A stretch of DNA of 64,000 nucleotides from Aristolochia californica. Lineage: Eukaryota > Streptophyta > Magnoliopsida > Piperales > Aristolochiaceae. Made by a program: the position numbers and the translations under genes. The stretch lies in assembly GCA_029961685.1 (NCBI GenBank), contig JARWKL010000005.1:19062164-19126163 (forward strand). The letters run 5' to 3'. Positions 27,701 through 40,746 of the stretch are shown one piece after another. Numbering within the stretch: the stretch's first letter is position 1; each line of letters begins with the position of its first letter. The notes beneath the pieces are model-generated. The model worked only from the letters and a program-made list of their open reading frames with translations. It did no database searches and was not told where the DNA came from.

Positions 27701-30700
27701 TTATATATCAGGTTCTGCAATCGTCGGGGAAAGGGGGAGGCAGAGGATTTTTAACTAAGTGTAGACTCCCAATCCATAAGTCATTCCTTAAAAAAATATA
27801 GCCCGTTACGCATGATAAATCACTTGAGAAACATCTATGATCGTCAGGTCAACTTTTTGCTAATGGGCAAAATAAAGGCTTGTTTGACTCGGATAAATAT
27901 CCCACCTCACGTTCACTTGTTAATTTAATGTTATGCTCTTTCAAAGGTTTGGATCTAGAGGTCATTTGCATATTTAACATGTTTCAAGCATGCATATCGA
28001 TTTTTAAAAAAAGTCTAGAAAAATCTCTTTCTTATAAAATTACGAGCTATTAGGGTTGAATTAGTGGAACTTCACAAACTTGGATAACAAAGAACTGTTG
28101 TGTTCATTTGTGGTGTTTGAATTAGTTTTCTTTACTTACATTTGTTTTTGCTTTAAATTCTTTCCATACATAAACTTTAAAATTTTCATTTTGATCTGAT
28201 CTATTTGCCTTTTGATCTCTTTTTTTGTTTTCGAGATGAAGGGAAAGTGAAAACTCTAGTTTTGATTTCAAAAAAAAGTATACATCCGAAATGGAAATGC
28301 ACAATTCATAATGTAGAGAGAGATGAGTCCAAAAAGTGTCTGTAATTTTTAGGGATTGTAAACGCGTTTTAGTTTTTATACATCAGGTTTCGCTATGTTC
28401 GTGAAAAGGGGGAGGCAGGGGATTTTTAACTGAGTGTTGACTCCCAATCAAGAAGTCATTCCTTACAAAAATATAGCCCGTTACACATGATAAATCATTT
28501 TACAATCATCTATGATAGTTAGGACAACATTTTGTAAATGGGCAAAATAATGGTTTTTTTGACTGGGGTAAATTTTCCACCGCACGTTCACTTGGGAATT
28601 TAATGTTATTCTTTTTAAAAGGTTTGGACATGAAGGTCATTTGCATCTTTAACATGTTTCAAGCATGCATATCCATTTTTAAAACATGTGCACAAAAATC
28701 TCTTTCTTATGAAATTCCGAGCTATTAGGGTTCAACTAGTGGAATTTCCCAAACTTAGATAGCAAAACTTTTGTGTTCATTTGTGGTGTGTAAATAAATT
28801 TTCTTTACTTACATTTTGTTATTGCTTTAAATTCTTTCCATACATAAACTCTAAAATTTTCATTTCATTCTGATCTATTTTCCTTTTATCTCTTTTTTTG
28901 TTTACGAGATGAAGGTAAAGTTTTTATTTAAGAAAAAAATGTACATCTAAAATGGAAATGCACAATGCACAAATGTAGAGAGAGATAAATCAAAAAAGTG
29001 TCTACAATTTTTAGGCATTGTAAACTCTTTTTAGTTTTTATAAATCTGGTTCTGCAATCGTCAAGAAAGAGGGGAGATGTTGGATTTTTAACTGAGTGTT
29101 GACTCCATATCCATTAGTCATTCCTTACAAAAAAATAGCCCGTTACACATGATAAATCACTTTACAATCATCTATGAACGATAGGTCAGCTTTTTGTAAA
29201 TGGGCAAAATAATGGCTTGTTTGACTCGGGTAAATTTCCCACCGCACGTTCACTTGGGAATTTAATGTTATTCTCTTTAAAAGGTTATGATCCATAGGTC
29301 ATTTGCATCTTTAACATGTTTCAAGCATGCATATCCATTTTTTAAAACATGTGTACAAAAATATCTTTGTTATAAAATTCCGAGCAATTAGGTGATACTA
29401 CCGGAATTTTACCAAACTTGGATAACCAAAATTTTGTGTTCATTTGTGGTGTGTGAATAAATTTTCATTACTAAGATTTTTTATTGCTTTAAATTCTTTC
29501 CATACATAAACTTTAAAATTTTCATTTTGTTGTGATCTATTTGCCTTTTATCTCTTTTTTTTTACGAGATGAAGGGAAAGTGAAAATTCAAGTTTTGATT
29601 TAGAAAAAATATACCTCAAAAATATAAATGCACAATGCACAAATATAGAGAGATAATTCGAAAAAGTGTCTGTAATTTTTAGGAATTGTAAACTCCTTTT
29701 AGTTTTTATATATCAGGTTCTGTAATCGTCGGGAAAAGGGGGAGGCGGGCGATGTTTAACTGAGTGTTGACTCCCAATCCATAAGTCATTCCTTACAAAA
29801 ATATAACCCGTTACGCATGATAAATCACTTTACAATCATCTATGACCGTTCGGTCAATTTTTTGTAAATGGGCAAAATAATGTCTTGTTTGACTAAGGTA
29901 AATATCCCACCGCACGTTCACTTGGGAATTTAATGTTATTCTCTTTAGAAGGTTTGGATCCATAGGTCATTTGCATCTTTAACATTTTTGAAGCATGCAT
30001 ATCCTTTTTTTAAAACATGAGTAGAAAAATCTTTCTAATCCAATTTCGAGCTATTAGGGCTGAACTAGTGGAATTTCCCAAACTTGGATAACAAAACTTT
30101 CGTGTTCATTTGAGGTGTGTTAACAAAGTTTCTTTACTTACATTTGTTATTGCTTTAAATTCTTTCCAAACATAAACTCTAAAATTTTCATTCCATTGTG
30201 ATCTATTTTCCTTTTATCTCTTTTTTTATTTACGAGATGAAGGGAAAGTGAAAACTCAAGTTTTGATTTAAGAAAAAAGTATAGATCTAAAATGGAAATA
30301 TACAATGCACAAATGTAGAGAGAGATAATACCAAACAGTTCTATAATTTTTAGGGATTGTAAACTCTTTTTAGTCTTTATATATCAGGTTCTCCAATTGT
30401 CAGGAAAAGCGGGAGGCGGGGGATTTTTAACTGAGTGTTGTCTCCCAATCCATTAGTCATTCCTTAAAAAAATATAGCCCGTTACGCATGGTAAATCACT
30501 TGAGAAACATCTATGATCGTTAGGTCAAGTTTTTTCTAATAGGCAAAATAATGGCTTGTTTGACTCAAATAAATATCCCATCGTACATTCACTTCGGAAT
30601 TTAATGTTATTCTCTTTAAAAGGTTTGGATCCACAGGTCATTTGAATCTTTAACATGTTTCAAGCATGCATATTGATTTTTTAAGAATGTCTAGAAAAAT

Positions 30701-33700
30701 ATCTTTCTTATAATATTCTGAACTATTATAGTTGAACTAGTGCAATTTTCCCAAACTTGGATAACAAAGAACTTTTTTGTTCATTTGTGGTGTGTGAATA
30801 AATTTTTTTTACTTATATTTTTATTGCTTTAAATTCTATCCATACATAAACTCTAAAATTTTCATTTTGTTGTGACCTATTTGCCTTTTATCTCTTTTTT
30901 TGTTTACGAGATGAAGGGAAAGTGAACACTCAACTTTTGATTTAAGAAAAAAGTATCCATCAAAAATTGAAATGCACAATGCACAAATGTAGAGAGAGAT
31001 AATTCCAAAAAGTGTATATAATTTTTAGGGATTGTAAACTCTTCTTCGTCTTTATATATCAGGTTCTACAATCGTAAGGAAAAGGGGGAGGCGGGGGATT
31101 TTTAACTGAGTGTTGACTCATAATCCATAAGTCATTCCTTACAAAAATATGGCCCGCTACGCATGATAAATCACTTTACAATCATCTATGATCGTTAGGT
31201 CAGCTTTTTGTAAATGGGAAAAATAATGTCTTGTTTGACTCGGGTAAATATCCCACCGCACGTTCACTTGGGAATTTAAATTTATTCTCTTTAAAAGGTT
31301 TGGATCCATAGGTCATTTGCATCTTTAACAGGTTTCAAGCATGCATATCCATTTTTTAAAACATGTGTAGAAAAAACTCTTTCTTATAAAATTCCAAGCT
31401 ATTAGGGTTGAACTAGTGGAATTTCGTAAACTTGGATAACAAACCTTTTGTGCAAATTTGTGGTGTGTGACTAAATTTTCTTTACTTACATTTGTTATAG
31501 CTTTAAATTCTTTCTACACATAAACTCTAAAATTTTCATTTTATTGTCTATTTGCCTTTTTTCTCTTTTTTTGTTTTCGAGATGAAGGGAAAGTGAAAAC
31601 TCGATTTTTAATTTCATAAAAAAGTATACATCTAAAATGGAAATGCACAATGCAAAAATGTTGAAAGATATAATTCCAAAAATTGTCTATAATTTTTAGG
31701 GATAGTAAACTCTTTTTAGTTTTTATATATCAGGTTCTGCAATCGACGGGAAAAGGGGGAGGCGGAGGATTTTTAACTGAGTGTTGACTCCCAATCCATA
31801 AGTCCTTCCTTACAAAAATATGGCCCGTTACCTATGATAAATTTCTTTACAATCATCTATGATCGTTAGTTCAGCTTTTTCTAATGGGCAAAATAATGGC
31901 TTGTTAGACTTGGGTAAATATCTCACCACACGTTCACTTGGGAAGTTAATGTTATTCTCTTTAAAAGGTTAGGATCCATAGGTCATTTGCATCTTCAACA
32001 TGTTTCAAGCATGCATATCCATTTTTGAAATCATGTGTAGAAAAATCTCTTTCTTATAAAAGTGCGTGCTATTAGGGTTCAACTAGTGGAATTTCCCAAA
32101 CGTGGATAGCAAAACCTTTGTGCTCATTTGTGGTGTGTGAAGAAATTTTCTTTACTTACCTTTGTTTTTGCTTGAAATTCTTTCCACACATAAGCTCTAA
32201 ATTTTTATTTTGTTGTGATCTATTTTCCTTTTTATTTTAGAAAAAAGTATACATCTAAAATGGAAATGCACAGTGCACAAATTTAGAGAGAGATAATTCC
32301 AAAAAGTTTATGTCATTTTTAGGGATTGTAAACTCCTGTTTGTTTTTATATATCAGGTTTTGCAATGGTTAGGAAAGCGGAGAGGTGGGGGATTTTTAAT
32401 TGAGTGTTGACTCCCAATCCATAAGTCATTCCTTAAAAAAATATAGCCCGTTACACATGATAAATCACTTTAGAATCTTCTATGATCGTTAGGTCAACTT
32501 TTTGTTAATGGGCAAAATAATGGCTTTTTGACTCGGGTAAATATCCCACCGCACGTTCACTTGGGAATTTAATGTTACTCTCTTTAAAATGTTTGGATGC
32601 ATAGGTTATTTTCACATTTAACATGTTTCAAGCATACATTTCGATTTTTTAAAAATGTCTAAAAAAATCTCTTTCTTATAAAATTCTGAGCTATTAGGGT
32701 TGAACTAGTGAAATTTTCCCAAACTTGGATAACAAAGAACTTTTGTGTTCATTTGTGGTGTGTGAATGAATTTTCTCTACTTACATTTGTTATTGCTTTA
32801 AATTCATTCCACGCAGAATCTATAAAATTTTCATTTTGATGTGATATATAAGTCTTTTATCTCTTTTTTGTTTACGAGATGAAGGGAAAGTGAAAACTAA
32901 AGTTTTGATTTAATAAAAAAGTATACATCTAAAATGGAAATGCACAATGCACAAATGTAGAGAGAGATAATTCCAAAAAGTGTCTATAATTTTTAGGGAT
33001 TGTAAACTCTATTTAGTTTTTATATATCAGGTTCTCCAATCGTCGGGAAAAGGGGGAGGCACCGGGGATTTTTAACTAAGTGTTGACTCCCAATACATAA
33101 GTTATTCCATACAAAAATATAGCCTGTTACGCTTGATAAATCACTTTATAATCAACTATGATCGGTAGGTCAAATTTTTGTAAATGGGAAAAATAATGTC
33201 TACTTTGACTTGGGTAAATATCCCACCACACGTTCACTTGGGAATTTAATGTTATTCTCTTTAAATGGTTTGTATCCATAGGTCATTTGTATATTTAACA
33301 TGTTTCAAACATGTATATCCATTTTTTAAATCATGTGTTGAAAAATATTTTTCTTATAAAATTCTGAGCAATTAGGGTTGACCTAGAGGAATTTCCCAAA
33401 CTTGGAAAACAAAACTTTTGTGTTCATTTGTGGTGTCTGAAAAAATTTTCTTTACTTACATTTTTTATTGCTTTAAATTCTTTCCATACATCAGCTCTAA
33501 AATTTTCATTTTGTTGTGATCAATTTGCCTTTTATCTCTATTTTTGTTTACGAGATTAAGGGAAAATGAAAACTATTGTTTTGATTTAAGAAAAAAGTAT
33601 ACATCTAAAATGGAAATGCACAATGCACAAATGTAGAGAGATATAATTCCGAAAAGTGTCTATAATATTTAGGGATTGTAAACTCTATTTAGTTTTTATA

Positions 33701-36700
33701 AATCAGGTTCTGCAATCGTCGGGAAAAGGGGGAGGCGAAGGAATTTTAACTGAGTATTGACTTCCAATCCATAAGTCATTCCTTACAAAAGTAAAACCCA
33801 TTATGCATGATAAATTATTTTATAATCATCTATGATCGTTAGGTCAACTTTTTGTAAATGGGCAAAATAATGGCTTGTTTGACTCGGGTGAATTTCCCAC
33901 CGCACGTTCACTTGGGAATTTAATGTTATTCTCTTTAAAAGGTTTGGATCCATAGGTTATTTTCATCTTTATCATGTTTCAAGCATGCATATCCATTTTT
34001 TAAAACATGTATATAAAAATCAGTTTCTGATAAAATTCCGAGCTAAAAGGGTTGAACTAGTGGAATTTTACAAAAATTGGATAACAAAACTTTTGTGTTA
34101 ATTTGTGGTGTGTGAATAAATTTTCTTTACTTAAATTTGTTATTGCCTTAAATTCTTTCCCTACAAAAAATCTAAAATTTTCATTTTGTTGTGATCGATT
34201 TGCCTTTTATCTCTTTTTTATGTTCAAGAGATGAAGGGAAAATGAAAACACAAGATTTGATTTAAGAATAAAGTATTGATCGAAATTGGAAATGCACAAT
34301 GCCAAAATATAGTGAGAGATAATTCCAAGAAGTGTCTGTAATTTTTAGGGATTGTACACTCTTTTTAGTTTTTATATATCAGGTTCTACAATCGTCGGGA
34401 AAAGGGGCAGGCGGGGGATTTTAACTGAGTGTTGACTCCCAATCCATATGTCATTCCTTACAAATATATAGCCCGTTACGCATGCTAAATCAATTTAAAA
34501 TCATCTATGATCGTTAGGTCAGCTTTTTGTAAATGGGCAAAATAATGTCTTGTTTGACTCTGGTAAATATCCCACCGCACGAACACTTTGGAATTTAATG
34601 TTATTCTCTTTAAATGGTTTGGATCCATAGGTCCTTTGCATGATTAACATGTTTCAAGCAAGCATATTCATTTTTTAAAACATGTGTAAAAAATCTCTTT
34701 CATATAAAATTCTGAGCTATTAGGGTTGAACTAGTGGAAGTTTCCAAACTTGGATAACAAAACTTTTGTGATCATTTGTGGTGTGTGAATAAAATTTTTT
34801 AACTTTTTTCTTTAAATTATTTCCATACCTAAACACTAAAATTTTCATTTTATTGTGATCTATTTGCCTTTTATTTCTTCTTTTTAAATGAAGGGAAAAT
34901 GAAAACTCAATTTTTGATTTAAGAAAAAAGTTTATATCTAAAATGTATATTCACAATGCACAAATTTTGAGAGATATAATTCTGAAAATTGTTTGTAATT
35001 TTTAGGGATAGTAAACTCTTTTTATTTTTTATATATCAGGTTCTGCAATCGTTGGGAAAAGGGGGAGGCGGGGGATTTTTAACTGAGTGTTGACTCCCAA
35101 TCCATAAGCCATTCGTTACAAAAATATTACCCGTTACACATGATCAATCACTTTACATTCATCTATGATCGTTAGGTCAGGTTTTTGTAAATAGGCAAAA
35201 TAATGGCTTGTTTGACTCGGGTAAATATCCCACTGTACGTTCACTTGGGAATTTAATGCTATTCTCTTTAACAGGTTAGGATCCATAGGTCATTTTCATC
35301 TTTAACATGTTTCAAGCATGCGTATCATTTTTTTAAATCATGTGTAGAAAAATCTCATTCTTATTAATGTCTGAGCTATTAAAATTCAACAAGAGGAATT
35401 TCCCAAACGTCTATAACAAAACTTTTGTGTTCATTTTTGGTGTGTGAATGAATTTTCTTTACTTACCTTTGTTATTACTTTAAATTCTTTCCACACATAA
35501 ACTCTAACATTTTCATTTTGTTGTGATCTTTTTTCCTTTTTTCTCTATTTTTGTTTACGAGATGATGGGAAAGTGAAAACTCAAGTTTTTATTTAGAAAA
35601 AGTATACATCTAAAATGGAAATCCACAATGCACAAATGTATAGAGAGATAATTCCAAAAAGTGTACGTAATTTTCACGGATTGTAAACTCTTTTTAGTTT
35701 TTAATTATCTGGTTCTACAATCGTCAGGAAAAGGGGGAGGCACAGGATATTTAACTGAGTGTTGACTCCCAATCCATAAGTCATTCCTTACAAAAATATA
35801 GCCCTTTATGCATGATAAATCACTTTAGAATCATCTATGATCATTAGGTCAACTTTTTCTAAATGGGCAAAATAATGACTTGTTAGACTCGGTTAAATTT
35901 CCCACCGCACATTCACTTGGGAATTTAATGTTATTCTCTTTAACTTTTGGATCCATAGGTCATTTGCATCTTTAACATGCCTCAAGCATGCATATTAAAT
36001 TTTTAAAACATGTGGAGAAAAATCTCTCTTCTAAAATTTCGAGCTTTAAGGGTTGAACTACTGAAATTTTACAAAATTGGATAGCAAAACTTTTCTGTTC
36101 TTTTGTGGTGTGTGAATCAATTTTCTTTACTTACATTTTTTATTGCTTTAAATTCTTTCCATACGTAAACTCTAAAATTTTCGTTTTGTTGTGATCTATT
36201 TGCCTTTTATCTCTGTTTTTATTTATGAGATGAAGGGAAAGTGAAAACTCAAGTTTTGTTTTAAGAAAAAAGTATACATCTTAAATGGAAATGCACAATT
36301 AACAAAAGTAAAGAGAGATAATTCCAAAAAGTGTCTGTAATTTTTAGGGAATGTAAACGCTTTTTAGTTTTTATATATCATGTTATGCAATCGTCGGGAA
36401 AAGCGGGAGGTGGGGGATTTTTAACTGAGTGTTGACTCCCATTCCATAAGTCAATCCTTAAAAAAATATAGCCTGTTAGACATGATAAATCACTTTAGAA
36501 TCATCTATGATCGTTAGCTATATTTTTTTGTAAATGGGCAAAATCATGGCTTGTTTGACTCGGGTAAATATCCCACCGCACATTCACTTGGTAATTTAAT
36601 GTTATTGTCTTTAAAAGTTTTGGATCCATAGGTCATTTGCATATTTAACATGATTCAAGAATGCATATCCATTTCTTTAAAATGTTTAGAAAAATCTGTT

Positions 36701-36800
36701 TCTTATAAAATTCCGAACTATTGGGGTTGAACTGCTGGAATTTTCCCAAACTTGGATAACAAAAAACTTTTGTGTTAATTTTGTGGCGTGTGAAAAAAAT
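24700..36800 (+). repeat. Satellite block 3: continuing 6-7 monomer higher-order pattern
   Basis: Landmarks are 25051, 25701, 26364, 27040, 27711, 28386, 29048, 29716, 30387, 31062, 31733, 32356, 33030, 33706, 34382, 35039, 35711 and 36381. Shared variants link 25.0-25.5 kb with 29.0-29.5 kb at about 4.0 kb. These are ATAAATCAAAAAAGTG (about 24986 and 28982), CCATTAGTCATTCC (near 25111 and 29110) and GAGCAATTAGGT with ACTAAGATTT. Units with CTTGTTAGT or a variant followed by AACAAAGAACT occur at about 19.1-19.5, 23.0-23.4, 27.7-28.1 and 32.3-32.7 kb, so the register slips from six to seven monomers. A 55-bp-class deletion at about 32235 shortens one unit. No gene is seen. Confidence 0.65.
32222..32250. 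other. Small deletion junction (~50 bp) removing the GAGATGAAGGG block
   Basis: The pyrimidine tract TTTTCCTTTTTATTTTAG joins directly to AAAAAAGTATACATC. The usual GTTTACGAGATGAAGGGAAAG segment and the sequence to TTTGATTTAAG are missing. The landmark spacing 31733 to 32356 is 623 bp, consistent with a loss near 45-50 bp. Other copies keep this purine-rich block, so this is a private deletion. Confidence 0.75.
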
Positions 36801-39800
36801 TTCTTTACTTACATTTGTTATTGATTTAAATGCTTTCCATACATAAACTCTAAAATTTTCATTTTTTTGTGATCTATTTACCTTTTATCTCTTTTTTTGT
36901 TTACGAGATTCAGGGAAAGTAAAAACTCAAGTTTTGATTTAAGAAAAAAGTTTACATCTAAAATGGAAATGCACAATGCACAAATGTTGAGAGATATAAT
37001 TCCGGAAAGTGTCTATAATTTTTAGGGATTGTGAACTCTATTTAGTTTTTATATATCAGGTTCTACAATCATCGGGAAAAGGGGGAGGTGGGGGATTTTT
37101 AACTGAGTATTTACTCCCAATCCATAAGTCATTCCTTACAAAAATATAGCCCGTTACACATGCTAAATCACTTTAAAATCATCTATGATAGTTAGATCTA
37201 CTCTTTTTAAATAGGCAAAGTAATGTCTTGTTTGACTCGGGTAAATATCCCACCTCACGTTCACTTGGGAAATAAATATTATTCTCTTTAAAAGGTTTGG
37301 ATCCATAGGTCATTTTCATCTGTAACATTTTTCTAGAATGCATATCCATTTTTTAAAACAAGTGTAGAAAAATCTATTTCTAATAAAATTCCAAGCGATT
37401 AGGGTTAAACCAGTGGAATTTCCCAAACTTGGAAAACAAAAATTTTGTCTTCATTTGTGGTGTGTGAAGAAATTTTTTTTACTTACATTTGTTGTTTCTA
37501 TAAATTCTTTCCATACATAAACTCTAAAATTTTCATTTTATTGTGATCTATTTTCTTTTTATGTCTTTTAATTTTTACGAGATGAAGGGAAAGTGAAAAC
37601 TCAAATTTTGATTTAAGAAAAAAGTATACATCTTAAATGGAAATGCACAATGCACAAATGTAGAGAGATATAATTCCGAAATTTTTTTTTAATTTTAAGG
37701 GATAGTAAACTCTTTTTAGTTTTTATATATAAGGTTCTGCAATCGTCAAAAAAGGGGGAGGTGGGGGATTTTTAACTGAGTGTTGACTCCAAATCCATAT
37801 TTCATTCCATACAAAAACGTTGCCCGTTACATATGATAAATTACTTTATAATCATCTACGATCGTTAGGACAACTTTTTGTAAATGGGCAAAATAATGGC
37901 TAGGTTGACACGGGTAAATATGCCACCGCACGTTCACTTGAGAATTTAATGTTATTTAATTTAAAAGGTTCGCATCCATAGGTCATTTGCATCTTTAACT
38001 TGTTTCAAGCATGCATCTCCATTTTTTAAAATTTGAGTAGAAAAATCTCTTTCTTATAAAATTTCGAGCTATCAGGGTTTAACTAGTGGAGTTACCACAA
38101 CTTGGATAAAAAAAATTTTATGTTCATTTGTGGTGTGTGAATAAATTTTCTTTACATATATTTTTTATTGCATTAAATTCTTTCCATACATAAACTCTAA
38201 AATTTTCTTTTTGTCGTGATCTATTTGCATTTTATCTTTTTTTGGTTTAGGAGATGAGGGGAAAGTGAAAAATCAAGTTTTGATTTAAGAAAAAATCGTA
38301 CATCTAAAATGTAAATGCAGAATGAAAAAATGTAGAGAGAGATAATTCCAAAAAGTGTCTGTAATTTTTAGGGATTGTAAACTCTGTTTAGTTTTTATAT
38401 ATTTGGTTCTGCAATAGTCGGAAAAAGGGGGAGGCGGGGGATTTGTAACTGAGTGTTGACTCCTAATCCATAAGTCATTCCTTACTAAAATATAGCCCGT
38501 TATGCATGATAAATCACTGTAGAATCATCTATGATCTTTAGGTCAGTTTTTTGTCAATGGGCAAAATAATGGCTTGTTTGATTCGGGTAAATATAACACC
38601 GCAAGTTCAATTGGGAATTTAATGTTATTCTCTTTGAAAGGTTTGGATCCATAGGTCATTTGCATCTTTAAGATGTTTCAAGCATGCATATCAAATTTTT
38701 AAAACATGTGAAGAAAAGTCTATTTCTTATAAAATTTTGAGATATTAGGGTTGAACAAGTTGAATTTTCCTAAACTTGGATAACAAAACTTTTGTGTTCA
38801 TTTGTGGTGTGTGAATAAATTTTCTTTACTTACATTTGTTATTGCTTTAAATTCTTTCGATACATCAAATCTAAAATTTTCATTTTGTTCCGATATAGTT
38901 GCCTTTTATCTCTTTTTTTGTATACGAGATGAAGGGAAAGTGAAAAATCAAGTTTTGATCTAAGAAAAAAATATACATCTAAAATGGAAATGCCCAACAC
39001 ACAAATGTAGAGAGATATAATTTCCAAAAGTGTCTGTAATTTTTTGGGATTGTAAACTCTATTTAGTTTTTAAATATCTGGTTCTGCAATCGACGGGAAA
39101 AGGGGGAGGCGAAGGATTTTTAACTGAGTGTTGACTTCCAATCCATAAGTCATTCCTTACAAAACTACAGCCCGTTACGCATGATAAATCACTTTACAAT
39201 CATCTATGATCGTTGGGTCACATTTTTGTAAATGGGCAAAATAATGGTTTGTATGACTTGGGTAAATTTCCCACCGAACGTTCACTTGGGAATTTAATGT
39301 TATTCTCTTTAAAAGGTTTGGATCCATAGGTCATTTGCATCTTCAACATGTTTCAAACATGCATATCTATTTTTTAAAACATGTGTCAAAAAATCTTTCT
39401 TATAAAATTCCGAACTATTAGGGTTGAACTAGTAAAATTTTACCAAACTTGAATAACAAAACTTTTGTGTTCATTTTTCGTGTGTGAATAAATTTTCCTT
39501 ACTTACATTTTTTATTGATTTAAATTATTTTTTTACATAAACTCTAAAATTTTCTTTTTTTTGTGATCAATTTGCCTCTTTCTCCTTTTTTTGTTTACAA
39601 GAAAAAGGGAAAGTGAAAACTCAAGTTTTGATTTAAGAAAAAATTATGCATAAAAAATGGAAATGCACAATGCACAAATGTAGAGAGAGGTAATTCCAAA
39701 AAGTGTCTATAATTTTTAGGGATTGAAAAGTCTTTTTAGTTTTTGTATATCAAGCTTTGCATTTGTAGGGAAAAGGGGGAGGCGGGGGATTTTTAACTGA

Positions 39801-40520
39801 GTGTTGACTCCCAATCCATAAGTCATTCCTAAAAAAAAATATAGCCCATCACGCATGATAAATCACTTTACAACCATATATGATCGTTAGGTCAGCTTTT
39901 TTTAAATGGGCAAAATAATGTCTTGTTTGTCACGGGTAAATATCCCACCGCACGTTCACTTGGGAATTTAATGTTATTCTCTTTAAAAGGTTCGGATCCA
40001 TAGGTCATTTGCATCTTTAACATTTTTCAAGCATGTATATCCATTTTTTAAAACATGTGTAAAAAAATCTATTTCTTATAAAATTCCGAGCTATTGGGGT
40101 TGAACTAGTGGAATTTTCCAAACTTGGATAACAAAACTTTTGTGTTCATTTTTGTGTGTGAATAAATTTTCTTTAATTACATTTGTTATTGCTTTAAATT
40201 TTTTCCTGACTTAAACTTTAAAATTTTCATTTTATTGTGATCTATTTGGCTTTTATCTCTTTTTTTGTTTACGAGATGAAGGGAAAGTGAAAACTCATTT
40301 TTTGATTTCCGAGAAAATTATACATCTAAAATGGTAATCCACAATGCACAAATCTAGAGAGATATAATTCCAAAAATTGTCTGTAATTTTTAGGGATAGT
40401 AAACTCATTTAAGTTTTTATATATCAGGTTCTCCAATTATCAAGAAAAGGGGAAGGCGGGGGATTTTTAACTGAGGGTTGACTCCCAATCCATAAGCCAT
40501 TCCGTACAAAAATATAGCCT
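36800..40520 (+). repeat. Satellite block 4: monomers left of the TRIM
   Basis: Landmarks are 37059, 37733, 38405, 39080, 39754 and 40427, spaced 672-675 bp, among the most regular stretches of the window. Monomers keep the CTTGGGAATT form except at about 37940 (CTTGAGAATT). The last unit is interrupted by the TRIM just after TATAGCCTGTTAG. I see no gene. Confidence 0.85.
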
Positions 40521-40525
40521 GTTAG
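40521..40525 (+). repeat. Left target-site duplication GTTAG
   Basis: GTTAG directly precedes the left LTR and matches the five bases directly after the right LTR at 40829-40833. Removing the element and one copy gives TATAGCCTGTTAGGCATGAT, which fits a normal monomer; an uninterrupted relative with GTTAGGCATG is seen near 24471. Five-bp duplications are the usual product of LTR-retrotransposon integrase. Confidence 0.92.
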
Positions 40526-40607
40526 TGTTATGGTCCTAGTTTAAGTACCTATGCCTTCTGCTCCTAACATACCAGTCTTTTGGGTAGTATTGGCTAGGTG
40601 CTTAACA
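40526..40607 (+). repeat. TRIM 5' LTR, 82 bp
   Basis: The repeat begins TGTTATGGTCCTAG and ends GGTGCTTAACA. It is the same length as the 3' LTR and differs from it at 12 positions by my alignment (about 85% identity), most of them clustered in the middle. The right-hand part is nearly unchanged between the two LTRs, including a 28-base identical run starting GTCTTTTGGGTAG. At 82 bp it is at the small end for LTRs. No convincing promoter or polyadenylation signal can be assigned. Confidence 0.9.
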
Positions 40608-40609
40608 TT

Positions 40610-40621
40610 TGGTATCAGAGC
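40610..40621 (+). other. Primer-binding site complementary to initiator tRNA-Met
   Basis: TGGTATCAGAGC begins two bases after the left LTR. It is the complement of the 3' end of plant initiator tRNA-Met (ending GCTCTGATACCA), the primer used by most plant copia, gypsy and TRIM elements. Twelve bases match; the next base of the complement (C) appears to be skipped. It fixes the element's orientation as + and identifies the flanking direct repeats as LTRs. Confidence 0.92.
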
Positions 40622-40729
40622 AGGCGCTACATCCCGAGTTCGACTTCTAGCGTGCACGAGCGACCGCAATCCCTGGACGTTCCCCAAAGGCTCTCGTTGC
40701 TGTGTTAATGCCGCCGTGGTCGTTGGCTC
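40622..40729 (+). other. TRIM internal non-coding region
   Basis: About 108 bp lie between the PBS and the purine tract. The stretch is GC-rich and keeps many CpG dinucleotides (I count 14 in the 139 bp between the LTRs), in contrast to the AT-rich satellite around it. It includes CGAGTTCGACTTC, which loosely recalls an RNA polymerase III B box but does not match it well. No conserved retroviral protein motif is present, and no family name can be assigned by reading alone. Confidence 0.75.
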
Positions 40730-40743
40730 GGGAGGGCGGGGTG
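40730..40743 (+). other. Polypurine-tract-like sequence of the TRIM
   Basis: GGGAGGGCGGGGTG lies three bases before the right LTR, where the plus-strand primer of an LTR retrotransposon is expected. It is interrupted by one C and one T and is G-rich rather than A/G mixed, so it is a plausible but imperfect polypurine tract. Confidence 0.65.
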
Positions 40744-40746
40744 TAC

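Noticed and set aside
40608..40660. tRNA gene or tRNA-derived SINE suggested by TGGTATCAGAGC plus GTTCGA
   Set aside because: The sequence is the complement of the tRNA 3' end including CCA, correct for a primer-binding site. No cloverleaf can be folded and the B-box match is poor, while LTRs with TG...CA ends and a 5-bp target duplication are present.
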